Below the pieces are notes generated by a model. The model worked only from the letters and a program-made list of their open reading frames with translations. It was not told the DNA's origin and ran no database searches. Made by a program: the position numbers and the translations under genes. This document shows, one piece after another, positions 18,642 to 27,784 of a stretch of DNA of 64,000 nt. Position 1 is the first letter of the stretch; the number at the start of each line of letters is the position of its first letter. The stretch comes from Acinetobacter lwoffii (GTDB taxonomy: Bacteria > Pseudomonadota > Gammaproteobacteria > Pseudomonadales > Moraxellaceae). The stretch covers positions 1 through 64,000 of the forward strand of contig NZ_JAMXXP010000001.1 of assembly GCF_024129355.1 (NCBI RefSeq). Direction: 5' to 3'.

Positions 18642-20183
18642 TTACTTCTTCAACTTACTCAATAATCCTTTTGGCAACTTCTCTGTCGCAAAACCATATA
18701 GTGCAGCAAAAGGTAGTGCGGTACGTGCCAGATAGGCCACTCGCCACAAACCACCATGATTCGCGCCATGCATCATTAATTCAAGCGGATGGTTCAGCTT
18801 CACTTCAGGATTGGCCACCGATTCCGGATTGCGAAGGTCATGAATCCATAGTGCCGCCATAATCGCATTGGTGGTTTCAGGCGCGAAAGCTTCAACATCA
18901 AACAGGCTGGCACCGTTAAATGCGGCTTTTAATAGCGGATTCTTGGTCACGGAATAGGTGGTCGTCGAAGGCGCAATATTGATACTGACCCGTTGGCCTT
19001 GAGCGCGAGCCAAGGTGGCACGCCATTGCTGGATACGTTTTGCCAGCGCATAGTTCGGGCCTTGTTCAACTACTAGACAGTCACAAATGCCATATGCCTG
19101 ATCACCAGACTGAATCAGTTCATGCGCATTTTTCTGGAAAAAATGTTTGCGGCTTAAAGTGGAAACACCTTTGGAGATGATTGCCTGTGTCTTGGAGCGT
19201 TCAGTATATTTTACTTTAGAGGCTTCGATTACTTCACTCGGCACCGCATAAACATCGGTCGGCGTACACATGTACATCAGACTGGTATTGGCTTTTTGCT
19301 GACTAACATAGTGCATGATGGCATCCATGGCCATGGAGACGCGGACATGCTTTTCACCATCCAGATAAGCAATTGCAGCCAGATCTAGGTCCTGCTCAAA
19401 CTGTAATAGCCATGTGGCAATTTCAGGAATCTGGGTGAGCAAATTTGCGCCCAGTTTTTCTTTTAAAATGTCAAGTGAAGTATCAGCAGGTAAGTCTTCA
19501 ATACAAGGTGCATACAGTGTGGCATTGCCTTGGCTAATGGTATCGATAATCTTGCTCCATACCCGGGTGTTTGGCAGATCAATCGCCACAATGTTGGCTT
19601 TCCATTTCGTCAGCCAGGTCAAAGGGCCGGCTTCAGATGCGGCACCAAACAGCACCGCCGTCCGATCTGACAAGTCAAACCATTCAGGATGTACCACACA
19701 TTCACGCAGGGCATTGGCATGACTGGTTTCCACGATGCCTTGGCTTTCCCAGCGCTCAATCTGCTCCAATAAGGCATCACCTTGCAGCTTTTGACCGTGG
19801 TAAGGCACATACCATTCTGGTACAGCTTTACTGCTACCTGTGAGTTTGAATGTATGTAGTTGTTCAGCGGGCAGAGTTAAGGCATCTTGCAATACATACT
19901 TTTGACCATCACGATAAAATTCAAAAGTCTGATGGGCCTTTGCTAATCCATCTTCGGCAATTTTCAAGCTGGCTTCAGGGGAACTTAATCCTTGCTCGAC
20001 CAGCTGCTTAAAATGTACTGTGTAGTGTTTGCGCCAGTTTTTTTCTGATTGTGCCTGTTGAGAACTGCGTGAATCGACATTGGCTAAGGCTGCTGCGATG
20101 ATCGCGCGTCCTGCTTTGGAGCTACTTGGTTTTTGTTGCGGAGACTGAAGAGGAAATTGAAGACCGTCTGGTGTAATGGACAT
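18642..20183 (-). CDS. Conserved hypothetical protein with Rossmann-like core
   Basis: Unrecognised 513-residue soluble protein. Residues 1-60 are low-complexity and Gln/Ser rich. From about 180 a nucleotide-binding-like pattern appears (DRTAVLFGAASEAGPLTWL, then KANIVAIDLPN), like a Rossmann beta-alpha-beta with an atypical GAASEAG loop. Later segments (NTSLMYMCTPTDVYAVP, YGICDCLVVEQGPNYALAKRIQQW, INIAPSTTTYSV) have the rhythm of an SDR core with a Tyr...Lys pair, but no classical YxxxK is certain. No signal peptide; the C-terminus is basic (KLPKGLLSKLKK). It lies alone between a repeat-rich gap and a hairpin. An SDR-like enzyme of unknown substrate is the best guess. Confidence 0.75.
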   Translation of the reverse strand: MSITPDGLQFPLQSPQQKPSSSKAGRAIIAAALANVDSRSSQQAQSEKNWRKHYTVHFKQLVEQGLSSPEASLKIAEDGLAKAHQTFEFYRDGQKYVLQDALTLPAEQLHTFKLTGSSKAVPEWYVPYHGQKLQGDALLEQIERWESQGIVETSHANALRECVVHPEWFDLSDRTAVLFGAASEAGPLTWLTKWKANIVAIDLPNTRVWSKIIDTISQGNATLYAPCIEDLPADTSLDILKEKLGANLLTQIPEIATWLLQFEQDLDLAAIAYLDGEKHVRVSMAMDAIMHYVSQQKANTSLMYMCTPTDVYAVPSEVIEASKVKYTERSKTQAIISKGVSTLSRKHFFQKNAHELIQSGDQAYGICDCLVVEQGPNYALAKRIQQWRATLARAQGQRVSINIAPSTTTYSVTKNPLLKAAFNGASLFDVEAFAPETTNAIMAALWIHDLRNPESVANPEVKLNHPLELMMHGANHGGLWRVAYLARTALPFAALYGFATEKLPKGLLSKLKK

Positions 20184-20309
20184 GCAAAATATCTCGAGAA
20201 TGACAGTAATTAATATACAGATGTATACATTATCGCTGCAAAATTCAGTCCAAGATTGGCATTAAGTGACATCATCACTTTCTAATATATTACGAGATGT
20301 TTCAAACGA

Positions 20310-20333
20310 ATAAGAGAGCAGTAGCTCTCTTAT
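20310..20333. terminator. Strong hairpin downstream of a rhomboid gene
   Basis: ATAAGAGAGC (20310-20319), loop AGTA, GCTCTCTTAT (20324-20333). It lies between two minus-strand genes, downstream of the rhomboid. It lacks a T-tract on the minus strand, so calling it a terminator is tentative. Confidence 0.4.
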
Positions 20334-20402
20334 CCATTTTCAGCAGAAATATGAGGCTTAACTCATATGTAGCTTTATTCCTTCAATATTTAAAAAACCT
20401 GA

Positions 20403-21020
20403 TTAAAACGGAACCTGCATCAGTTTATTCAGGAAATGCGGAATCAGGCGTGGCTCCAGAATAATCGTCATGACCACCCCGTAAGCCGCTCCCCATAAAT
20501 GCGCGCTATGATTAATGTTGCTATTGCCTTTTTTGCCTGACCAAATGCTATAGGCTACATACAGCACAGCAAAAATAATGGCAGGAACCGGAATGAAGAA
20601 CACAAAGATCAACTTCCAAGGTTCAAACAGAATATAGGCAAACAGTACAGCCGAGACTGCACCGGAAGCGCCGAGACTGGCCCAGCGCGCATCATTTTTA
20701 TGCTTCAGGTAACTTGGCAGAATCGCTGCGATCAGACCACCGAGGTAAAACAGGATAAAACCCAGGTCATACAGATATTGACGATAAAAGCTTTCAATCA
20801 CGCTGCCGAAGAAGAACAGGGTAATCATGTTAAACAAGAGATGAGCTCCATCCGCATGGATAAAGCCATGCGTAATAAAGCGGTCATATTGTCCACGTTG
20901 CAGTGCCGGTGGCCAGAAAATCAGGCGATTCATCACCGTCTCTTTGGAGAAAGCAATAAATGACACAATACAGGTGATCAGAATAATGGTCACGGTATGA
21001 TTAAAAGGTAAATCAAGCAT
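20403..21020 (-). CDS. Rhomboid family intramembrane serine protease (first of two)
   Basis: Cleaves substrate membrane helices inside the bilayer; its substrate is unknown. The 205-residue protein has about six hydrophobic segments. The family set is present: HADGAHLLFNM (oxyanion region, 55-65), the catalytic Ser119 in LGASGAVSA, and His174 in HSAHLWGAAYG. It is the minimal six-helix form without extra domains. It diverges from nfuA with about 160 bases between. A second, more distant rhomboid lies at 31039-31857. Confidence 0.93.
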   Translation of the reverse strand: MLDLPFNHTVTIILITCIVSFIAFSKETVMNRLIFWPPALQRGQYDRFITHGFIHADGAHLLFNMITLFFFGSVIESFYRQYLYDLGFILFYLGGLIAAILPSYLKHKNDARWASLGASGAVSAVLFAYILFEPWKLIFVFFIPVPAIIFAVLYVAYSIWSGKKGNSNINHSAHLWGAAYGVVMTIILEPRLIPHFLNKLMQVPF

Positions 21021-21178
21021 ATAAATGATTCTAAGGGTGCCTATTTGCCAATTATCATGCCATTAAAATTGAGCTAAAGTTGTACTTTTATAATAAATCC
21101 GACAATTTTAGTTGATTTTTAAAAATTACCCCGCATCTTCAGTTAAAATGGCCGCTTGAGCTTGAGGAAATTATTGTT

Positions 21179-21817
21179 ATGTCGACTGAGAACAGCAGCA
21201 CTCCAGTTGTTGGTGAAATTCCCAACTTATTGATTACACCAACAGCACAAGAGTATTTAAAGGATCTACTGGATAAACAGAACACCCCGGGTATTGGTGT
21301 GCGTGTTTTTGTAGAGCATCCGGGTACTCCTCGCGCTGAATGTTGCATGGCCTATAGTGCACCTGATGAAGTTGTACCGACGGATTATAAGCAGGAATAT
21401 CCTGATTTCCCTGCTTTTATCGACTCGCCATCTATTCCGTATTTACTCGATGCCGTGATTGACTACAACAAAGACCGTTTTGGTGGTCAGTTGACTTTCC
21501 GTGCACCGAATTCCAAAGTGCCACGCGTGGGTCCAGATGCATCGGTAGAAGAGCGTATTACCTATGTATTGCAGTCTGAAATTAACCCGGGCCTGGCAGG
21601 TCATGGCGGTAACTGTGCACTGGTTGAAGTCAAAGAAGACCCTGAAAAAGGTTTAACCGCTGTACTTAAATTTGGTGGTGGTTGCCAGGGCTGTTCAGCG
21701 ATTGATATCACTTTGAAACAAGGTGTAGAAACAACGCTAAAACAGCATATTCCTGAATTGATGAATGTCGTTGATGAAACGGATCATAGTCAGTCTGAAG
21801 GTGCGTATATGAAATAA
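21179..21817 (+). CDS. nfuA: Fe-S biogenesis protein NfuA
   Basis: Carries a [4Fe-4S] cluster and delivers it to target enzymes under iron or oxidative stress. The N-terminal half is a degenerate A-type carrier domain (ITPTAQEYLKDLL, VRVFVEHPGTPRAEC). The C-terminal Nfu domain has the cluster-binding CQGC (Cys169 and Cys172) in GGGCQGCSAIDITLKQG. Length 212 is slightly above the E. coli protein because of a longer N-terminus. GAGGAAATT precedes the ATG. It is monocistronic with its own terminator and lies before an iron-regulated receptor gene. Confidence 0.98.
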   Translation: MSTENSSTPVVGEIPNLLITPTAQEYLKDLLDKQNTPGIGVRVFVEHPGTPRAECCMAYSAPDEVVPTDYKQEYPDFPAFIDSPSIPYLLDAVIDYNKDRFGGQLTFRAPNSKVPRVGPDASVEERITYVLQSEINPGLAGHGGNCALVEVKEDPEKGLTAVLKFGGGCQGCSAIDITLKQGVETTLKQHIPELMNVVDETDHSQSEGAYMK

Positions 21818-21850
21818 GCTGTTCTATATAACAGTTCATTTATCGCATAT

Positions 21851-21880
21851 AAAAAAAACCTCGAACTTTCGAGGTTTTTT
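21851..21880 (+). terminator. nfuA terminator
   Basis: The stem CCTCGA / TCGAGG sits between an A-tract and a TTTTTT run. Confidence 0.85.
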
Positions 21881-21910
21881 ATATCTGGCTTAAAATTTAG
21901 TAAATATTAA

Positions 21911-21925
21911 TGATAATAATTATCA
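21911..21925 (+). promoter_or_regulatory. Fur box upstream of the TonB receptor
   Basis: TGATAATAATTATCA is a perfect 7-1-7 inverted repeat and equals the core Fur consensus. It lies about 85 bases before the receptor ATG, so iron repression is expected. Confidence 0.8.
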
Positions 21926-22010
21926 ATAGCAATTGAATTTGAGTAGAAAGCTGTTACACTTCGCAACCGAATAAACATGATTTCTTCATAAATATTGGGG
22001 CGCGCAAGGT

Positions 22011-24074
22011 ATGAATAAGCCATTCTTAAAAACCACTTTGGCATTTGCTGTAACTTCACTCATGACGGGTAATGCATTTGCAGTCGAAGCTGTTGTTCCA
22101 CAGGCGGAAGCGACTAAACTGCAAACGATTGTGGTGACCGCAACAGGTTATGAGCAAGATTTGGCTAAAGCACCTGCTTCCATTACTGTGATTGATCGTG
22201 GAGAATTGGATAAACGTGAATATAACGACATTACTGATGTGCTGCGTAATACGCCTGGGGTCGTGGTTTCGGGTTCGGGTTCTGCACAGACCATCAGTAT
22301 TCGAGGCATGAGTTCAAACTACACCTTGTTTCTGGTCGATGGTAAGCGTCAATATGGCAAGGATGTGAACCCGAATGGGGATGATGGCGGTTTTGAGAAA
22401 AATATTCTGCCACCACTTGCCGCCATCGAACGTATTGAAATTATTCGTGGTCCAGCTTCTACACTCTATGGTACGGATGCTATGGGCGGGGTAGTCAATA
22501 TCATTACCAAAAAAGTGTCGGATGAATGGTCTGGTCATGTCGAATTAGGAACCACAATTCAGGATAGTAGCCGTTCAGGTGATATTAAAAATGGTTCTGC
22601 ATATCTTTCGGGTCCTTTAATTGCAGACAAGCTGGGCTTGCAGCTGGCAGTCAATAAGCAGGAACGTAATGAAGATCATTATGTTGGCGGCTTCCGTGGG
22701 ACAGAACGTGAAAGCTTAAATTCACGTCTGACCTATGCCATTAATGATGATCATGATGTACAAGTTGAAGCTAATTTCGTGCAGCAGGAATCAACTACGT
22801 CTGTAGGGGAAACGGTAGCACCTGCTCAAGGTGCTGCAGATTCATTCTCGCGTAATTATCGTAATGTTTATTCCTTAACCCATAATGGCCGTTATAGCGA
22901 TAACTTAGACAGTTCATCTTATATTCAATATGAAAATTCAAAAAATCCAGATCGTGGCAATACGGAACTCGGCACCAAAGGGATTACCCTGGATACTTGG
23001 ACAGCGAACAGTCAATGGAACTTAGCCTTAGGTGATCATACGCTGTCATTCGGGGGATATCTTAAAGATGAAAAACTGGTCGATAAAGCGACTAACCGGA
23101 ATCCTAATGCACCTGAATTTAGTGAATTAACACGTTGGTCTGCTGCCGCTTTCCTTGAAGACACCTGGAGTATTACGGATCGTTTCGACTTAACCGCCGG
23201 CTTACGTTATGATCATGATGAAAACTATAGTGGCCATTTATCGCCACGACTGTATGGGGTGTACGCGGTAAATGATAACTTTGTAGTAAAAGGTGGTGTG
23301 GCTACAGGTTATAAACAGCCTGATATTCGTGCAGCCACAGAAGGTTTCTATAGCGTCACGGGTGGCGGTGGTTCACCCTTAGCAACAGGCCGTGGCATTA
23401 TTCGTGCCAATCCGGACTTGGAGCCTGAATCAAGCGTATCCACTGAATTAGGTTTCAACTGGAAAAATGATTATATCAATACATCGCTGACTGGCTTTAT
23501 CACTAAATATGAAGATCGTATTACGGAAGTTCGTGCCTGTGAAACCGATACTGATGGCACCACAACAAACCGTAATAACTGGAAGAATTGGAAATGTTTC
23601 GAAGGGGATATTCCATTCTACTTTATTAGTGAACGGATTAATGTGGATGAAGCAGAAATTCGCGGTATAGAAGCAACCGTAGAAGCCAGTCTGAATGACT
23701 ACACAACATTGACTGCAAACTATACCTATACCGATTCAGAGTTTAGATCGGGTGCTTTTAAAGGTCAGCCGCTGAACCAGATGCCGGAACACATGTTTAA
23801 TATTGGTGTGGATTATGAGCTAAATGATGCACTCAATGTATGGAGCCGCTTGCACCATCGTTCTGAAACCTCTGCTTACTTGAGCCGTACATCTATGGCT
23901 CAGCCAAACCCAGGTTACCAATTTGTAGATGTCGGCTTTAACTATAAATTCAGTCCGAATCTAACAGGTAAATTTGGTGTCTATAACCTACTGGATGAAA
24001 AAGCTGAAGATATTGATGGTGATCAACTATTGGATGGTCGTCGTTACGGTATCAGTCTGAATGCAAAATTCTAA
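22011..24074 (+). CDS. TonB-dependent siderophore receptor (FepA/CirA type)
   Basis: Outer membrane gated channel that imports a ferric siderophore using TonB energy. Residues 1-24 are a signal peptide ending NAFA; LQTIVVTATGY (about 38-48) is the TonB-box region. The plug domain has DVLRNTPGV, IRGMSSNYTLFLVDGKRQ and IEIIRGPASTLYGTDAMGGVVNIITK. The remainder forms the barrel and ends with an aromatic residue (SLNAKF). The overall pattern is closest to FepA/CirA/PirA catecholate receptors; the exact ligand cannot be read from sequence. A perfect Fur box lies upstream. No siderophore synthesis genes adjoin it, so it may serve foreign siderophores. Confidence 0.93.
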   Translation: MNKPFLKTTLAFAVTSLMTGNAFAVEAVVPQAEATKLQTIVVTATGYEQDLAKAPASITVIDRGELDKREYNDITDVLRNTPGVVVSGSGSAQTISIRGMSSNYTLFLVDGKRQYGKDVNPNGDDGGFEKNILPPLAAIERIEIIRGPASTLYGTDAMGGVVNIITKKVSDEWSGHVELGTTIQDSSRSGDIKNGSAYLSGPLIADKLGLQLAVNKQERNEDHYVGGFRGTERESLNSRLTYAINDDHDVQVEANFVQQESTTSVGETVAPAQGAADSFSRNYRNVYSLTHNGRYSDNLDSSSYIQYENSKNPDRGNTELGTKGITLDTWTANSQWNLALGDHTLSFGGYLKDEKLVDKATNRNPNAPEFSELTRWSAAAFLEDTWSITDRFDLTAGLRYDHDENYSGHLSPRLYGVYAVNDNFVVKGGVATGYKQPDIRAATEGFYSVTGGGGSPLATGRGIIRANPDLEPESSVSTELGFNWKNDYINTSLTGFITKYEDRITEVRACETDTDGTTTNRNNWKNWKCFEGDIPFYFISERINVDEAEIRGIEATVEASLNDYTTLTANYTYTDSEFRSGAFKGQPLNQMPEHMFNIGVDYELNDALNVWSRLHHRSETSAYLSRTSMAQPNPGYQFVDVGFNYKFSPNLTGKFGVYNLLDEKAEDIDGDQLLDGRRYGISLNAKF

Positions 24075-24090
24075 GCAAATGAAAATATAA

Positions 24091-24115
24091 AAAGCCGCTA
24101 TAAAGCGGCTTTTTA
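24091..24115. terminator. Terminator after the TonB receptor
   Basis: AGCCGCT (24093-24099), loop ATAA, AGCGGCT (24104-24110), TTTT. It also overlaps the approach to the convergent gene at 24117. Confidence 0.85.
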
Positions 24116-24116
24116 T

Positions 24117-25118
24117 TTAAATCTTAAGAATTTTCAAAGTATCTGCATGGTAATAAAATTGTGCCAGATATTTGCGCGCACGTTCACGTAAATGGCCTTG
24201 AGAAACCATCTGCTGAATTACCGGGCTGAGCAGTTGCTGCAATTCATTCTGAATTAGCGCTTCATCAATATTCAGATCACGTAATAACTGATCAAAGGTA
24301 TGTTCCTGATTGCGGACATACCAGGTATGAATTCCGTCATGCACTTGCTGCTGCAGATAGTCTGTCTGACGTATATGATCCCAGATATCATGACCTAAGC
24401 CGACCGTCTGATTCAGATCCTGCAGTTCAATATAATTCTTCAAGACTGATACTGGCATGTCTTTGATTTTATGCCAGAGATTGGCCTGAAAATGATAGAG
24501 TTTCTCATCGTCAAAATGCTGGTTCAGCACATGCTCACTCATCTGGCTGAGCTTTAGAATATTTTTTTGCAGATAACGCGCAATGGTGCTATCGAGGTTG
24601 GTATCGGTGACATTTTCCAGTACAGATTTGCCCATTTTCATAAAGCGGGAAACCCCGGGCACGCTTTTGGCAATCATGGAGTTATCCAGATAATCCTGAA
24701 TCGAATGCTGGATCAATTGGGTAATCATGGCTGAAAATGCCGGATTATTGACTACGGTTTTAATCAGGCGCTGCCGATGGCCACTTTTGCTGGCCACATA
24801 CTGGGCGATCTTGTCTACGGTCAGTACTGGAATCAGATCGGCAATCGTGGTGGAATCATTGGCCGGATGCACCAGGGCAAAACGGATATGCTCGGCAATC
24901 TGTTCAATCAGAAAGCTGCTGGCGGCAGTACCCAGAATCTGTTTTTGTAAAAGCTGATTGATCAGTTCACAGCTCCACAGCTCTTTTAGCGTCTGTTTAC
25001 GCAGCCACAAATAAAATGCATGAAACTCGCTTTGAATCGTTTCAGATTGAGAAAATGCCTGATCGAGAAAATCAAGTTGAGCATCGATCAACTGCTCAAT
25101 CATCGGGTGTTTCTGCAT
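24117..25118 (-). CDS. Conserved hypothetical helical protein
   Basis: Unrecognised 333-residue protein, almost wholly helical, rich in Gln, Leu and His, with no signal peptide or clear membrane segment. Patterns such as TIADLIPVLTVDKIAQYVASKSGHRQRLI and the repeated LIxQxxxxxLLxxQI spacing suggest a long bundle of amphipathic helices. It starts 14 bases after the stop of the hydrolase at 25133, so both are probably one operon and may share a lipid-related task. This is inference from position only. Confidence 0.75.
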   Translation of the reverse strand: MQKHPMIEQLIDAQLDFLDQAFSQSETIQSEFHAFYLWLRKQTLKELWSCELINQLLQKQILGTAASSFLIEQIAEHIRFALVHPANDSTTIADLIPVLTVDKIAQYVASKSGHRQRLIKTVVNNPAFSAMITQLIQHSIQDYLDNSMIAKSVPGVSRFMKMGKSVLENVTDTNLDSTIARYLQKNILKLSQMSEHVLNQHFDDEKLYHFQANLWHKIKDMPVSVLKNYIELQDLNQTVGLGHDIWDHIRQTDYLQQQVHDGIHTWYVRNQEHTFDQLLRDLNIDEALIQNELQQLLSPVIQQMVSQGHLRERARKYLAQFYYHADTLKILKI

Positions 25119-25132
25119 AGCATCTCTGAAAC

Positions 25133-26170
25133 TTAATTTAAAGGAATGAGTTTATCAGCAAGCGGATTTTTTAGGGTCTGCGTCTTGGCCAGAAAAGGCA
25201 AATAATGTTGTGCGACCTGTTTTTCTGCTTCCAGAATCGGCATATGCCCGACATTGTTTAAAATCACCGGTTTTTCGGCACGTTTCAGCAGGGCATGCAG
25301 TTCTTTAACTACTTCGACATTAATGATCCGATCCTGTCTGCCCCATAAAATCAAGGTGGGTGCTTCTACCGTGCGGGTCAGGCGGGCAAAGGTTTCCGGT
25401 GTATAAATCCGATTTAGCATCACCACCTGATCAATCGATTTGCTGGTTTGTTCAGCGCGTGAAATCAACAGTTTTTCCTGTGCATGCCGTAACTGATAAG
25501 GAATCACTGGCGGATTCTGCATCAGCTGTTTGGAAACATCTTGCAGATCACCGGGTTTGCTGACGATCAGGTCTTTTAAGGCTTGAGGATCTTTGGTATA
25601 GGGAGTATTCCCCATTTTGTAAAGACCAGCACTATTGATTAAAAAAAGACTTTGCGTATCGAAAGGATATTGTGAAGCATACACCGTAGCAATCGATCCA
25701 CCCAGAGAGTGGCCGGCAATGTGTAAATTTTCGTCCACATTTAAGGTTTCAAGGAACAAACGCAGTTGAGAGGTCACATTGGGCACAGAAACATCAAAAT
25801 TGTCCGGAACTTTGGTGTCGCCGTTGCTTGGCAGATCCGGAATAATGACATGATAATAGGGCGTCAGAAACTGGGCGACCCGGTTCCAGTTGTCGCGCGT
25901 GCCGGCCAGACCATGAATCAGTAGAATGGATGGTTTGTTCTTGGCACCGCCTTCGCTATAACTCCAGGTGACCTCGCCAATTTTGAGGGTCTTGGATTTG
26001 AGACCGGCAAGGCTGCGTTCTTGTAACAGATGCTGCTGCAAGACTTTGGCAGATGTTTCATTTTTCTGGCTAAATAGTATTTGAGCATGTGTCAGGCCCG
26101 GTAATGCCATGCTTAAGGCAACTACGGCTGAACAAATCATTTTCGAGCGCAATTTTATTATTTTCTTCAT
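25133..26170 (-). CDS. Exported alpha/beta hydrolase (lipase-like)
   Basis: Serine hydrolase of the alpha/beta fold, probably a periplasmic or secreted esterase/lipase. I chose the ATG at 26168-26170: GGGGAAT stands just before it and the product then begins with a normal signal peptide (MKKIIKL...ALPGLTHA). A GTG- or ATG-like start further upstream adds 15 unlikely residues. Visible motifs are the oxyanion strand LLIHGLAG, nucleophile Ser155 in GHSLGGS, an Asp in LWGRQDRIIN, and His in VGHMPILEAEKQVAQ. Length 345. It leads the putative operon with the gene at 24117. The substrate is not readable. Confidence 0.9.
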   Translation of the reverse strand: MKKIIKLRSKMICSAVVALSMALPGLTHAQILFSQKNETSAKVLQQHLLQERSLAGLKSKTLKIGEVTWSYSEGGAKNKPSILLIHGLAGTRDNWNRVAQFLTPYYHVIIPDLPSNGDTKVPDNFDVSVPNVTSQLRLFLETLNVDENLHIAGHSLGGSIATVYASQYPFDTQSLFLINSAGLYKMGNTPYTKDPQALKDLIVSKPGDLQDVSKQLMQNPPVIPYQLRHAQEKLLISRAEQTSKSIDQVVMLNRIYTPETFARLTRTVEAPTLILWGRQDRIINVEVVKELHALLKRAEKPVILNNVGHMPILEAEKQVAQHYLPFLAKTQTLKNPLADKLIPLN

Positions 26171-26485
26171 TGGCCATTCCCCAAAACAAACCCAGTGAGC
26201 AAATTGCTCAATCAAAATACTTCCATGTTATAAATTTGCAATTTTCATTCAAATAAAAACATTATTCTTCATTCTATTTTAAATCAATCCTTGCGCTTGT
26301 CACCCATTAGTTTTTTGCTAGATTGCATTAAATGACTATAAAATGTGATGTATTTCGCATAAATTTCCTGCAGAAATGAAATTAGATAAATGCTAAAAAT
26401 TTAATCAGCTAAGATTTTTTGCAAGTGACATTCAAAAAAACTGGCAGTAAGATAATGCAACTAAAACCATCGGTGATAGAAAAGA

Positions 26486-27100
26486 ATGCTCACAGCTCAA
26501 GAAGCTTTAGAACGTCTTAGACAGGGTAACCAACGTTTTGTCAGTGGCGATACCACGCATCCAAAACAACTTAGCCACCAACAGCGCGCAGAAATGGCAG
26601 AGGATCAGAATCCGTTTGCGATTGTCTTGGGATGTTCAGATTCGCGCGTTCCAGCCGAAATGGTTTTTGATCAGGGTCTCGGCGATCTTTTTGTGATTCG
26701 TGTTGCAGGTAATATTGTTGCACCCTCACAGGTCGGCAGTGTTGAATTTGCCGCGGCACGTTATGATTGCGCGATTGTGGTGGTGTTAGGTCACAGTCAC
26801 TGTGGTGCGATTAAAGCCACCATTGATACCTTGATGTGCCCGGATTGCCCGCCATCGGCAAACCTGATGTCGATTGTGAACCGCGTACGCCCTTCAGTTG
26901 AAACCTTAATGCAGACTGAACTGAAAAATGACTTGGCAAAATTGTCCAAGCATGCAGTACGTTCCAACGTATTTGCTTCGGTGAATCAGTTGCGTCATGG
27001 TTCAGCCGTTCTGGAAAACCTGATTGGACAAGGAAAATTAAAAGTCGTCGGTGCTGAATATTCACTGGAAACTGGTGAAGTGACCTTCTTTGATTTCTAA
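26486..27100 (+). CDS. Beta-class carbonic anhydrase
   Basis: Zinc enzyme that interconverts CO2 and bicarbonate in the cytoplasm. Zinc ligands are Cys50, His103 and Cys106 (GCSDSR, GHSHCGAI) with the Asp52-Arg54 dyad. Length 204 fits the bacterial type. The N-terminal QEALERLRQGNQRFVSG is the typical helix. Monocistronic; it converges with tesA. The binding site is weak (GATAGAAAAG). Confidence 0.96.
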   Translation: MLTAQEALERLRQGNQRFVSGDTTHPKQLSHQQRAEMAEDQNPFAIVLGCSDSRVPAEMVFDQGLGDLFVIRVAGNIVAPSQVGSVEFAAARYDCAIVVVLGHSHCGAIKATIDTLMCPDCPPSANLMSIVNRVRPSVETLMQTELKNDLAKLSKHAVRSNVFASVNQLRHGSAVLENLIGQGKLKVVGAEYSLETGEVTFFDF

Positions 27101-27132
27101 TCACGATTCATCTAAATACATTCTAAAATAAG

Positions 27133-27160
27133 TTAAAGGCGCTTTATAAAGCGCCTTTAA
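27133..27160. terminator. Bidirectional terminator, carbonic anhydrase and tesA
   Basis: A perfect 28-base palindrome (TTAAAGGCGC...GCGCCTTTAA). The tesA stop codon lies within it. Confidence 0.8.
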
Positions 27161-27773
27161 TGTATGGATAAGCATTATTTAACAGGATCGTCTGTGCTTT
27201 AGCATTTGGATGAATCAGATCCTTTTGCATCAGGGTTTTGTTGCCGGCTACACCTTGCATAAAGAAGGGCAATAACTTCACCTTATATTGCTGACTGACC
27301 ACTTTATAATTATTTTCAAAAGCTTTGCTATAGGCCTGACCGTAGTTAGGCGGCATTTTCATACCAAATACAATAACCTTGGCTTTGGCTTTCTGGCTCT
27401 GCTGAATCAGGCTGGCTAAATTTTTTTGAATCATTTTCGGTGGTTGTCCACGCAAGCCATCATTGCCACCTAACTCAATCACCACAAGGTCTGGACGATG
27501 TGTTTGTAGCAATTTTGGTAGTCTGGCCAGCGCTCCGCTGGTGGTTTCGCCACTGACACTTGCATTGACCACTTTATGCTGTTTCGGATACTGTTGCTCT
27601 AAACGCTTTTGTAATAAATGTACCCAACCTTGCTGGGGCTGGATACCATAACCTGCACTTAAACTATCACCTAAAATCATAATCGTCTTTGCTGAAACCC
27701 CAAGAGGTAATAGGCACAGACTGAGCAAAAAAAAGTAAGGCAATAGCCGAGTTTTCTGATTAAGATCTTTCAT
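27144..27773 (-). CDS. tesA: Arylesterase / thioesterase TesA-like (SGNH hydrolase)
   Basis: Periplasmic SGNH hydrolase of the TesA/arylesterase group, acting on acyl-CoA or aryl esters. A hydrophobic signal segment (LLPYFFLLSLCLLPLGVSA) precedes block I, GDSLSAGYG, with the nucleophile Ser. The Gly block, GGNDG of block III and the DLIHPN of block V (Asp, His) are present. I chose the ATG at 27771-27773; a GTG three codons upstream is also possible. The start lies only 11 bases from that of the divergent ABC ATPase, so each promoter must overlap the other's coding region. This tesA / ybbA-ybbP divergent arrangement is common in gammaproteobacteria. Confidence 0.9.
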   Translation of the reverse strand: MKDLNQKTRLLPYFFLLSLCLLPLGVSAKTIMILGDSLSAGYGIQPQQGWVHLLQKRLEQQYPKQHKVVNASVSGETTSGALARLPKLLQTHRPDLVVIELGGNDGLRGQPPKMIQKNLASLIQQSQKAKAKVIVFGMKMPPNYGQAYSKAFENNYKVVSQQYKVKLLPFFMQGVAGNKTLMQKDLIHPNAKAQTILLNNAYPYIKGAL

Positions 27774-27784
27774 ATAGGACACGT

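Noticed and set aside
18611..18862. 83-codon plus-strand frame at the end of the 18642 gene
   Set aside because: It overlaps the coding end of the minus-strand protein and has no family features; treated as a shadow.
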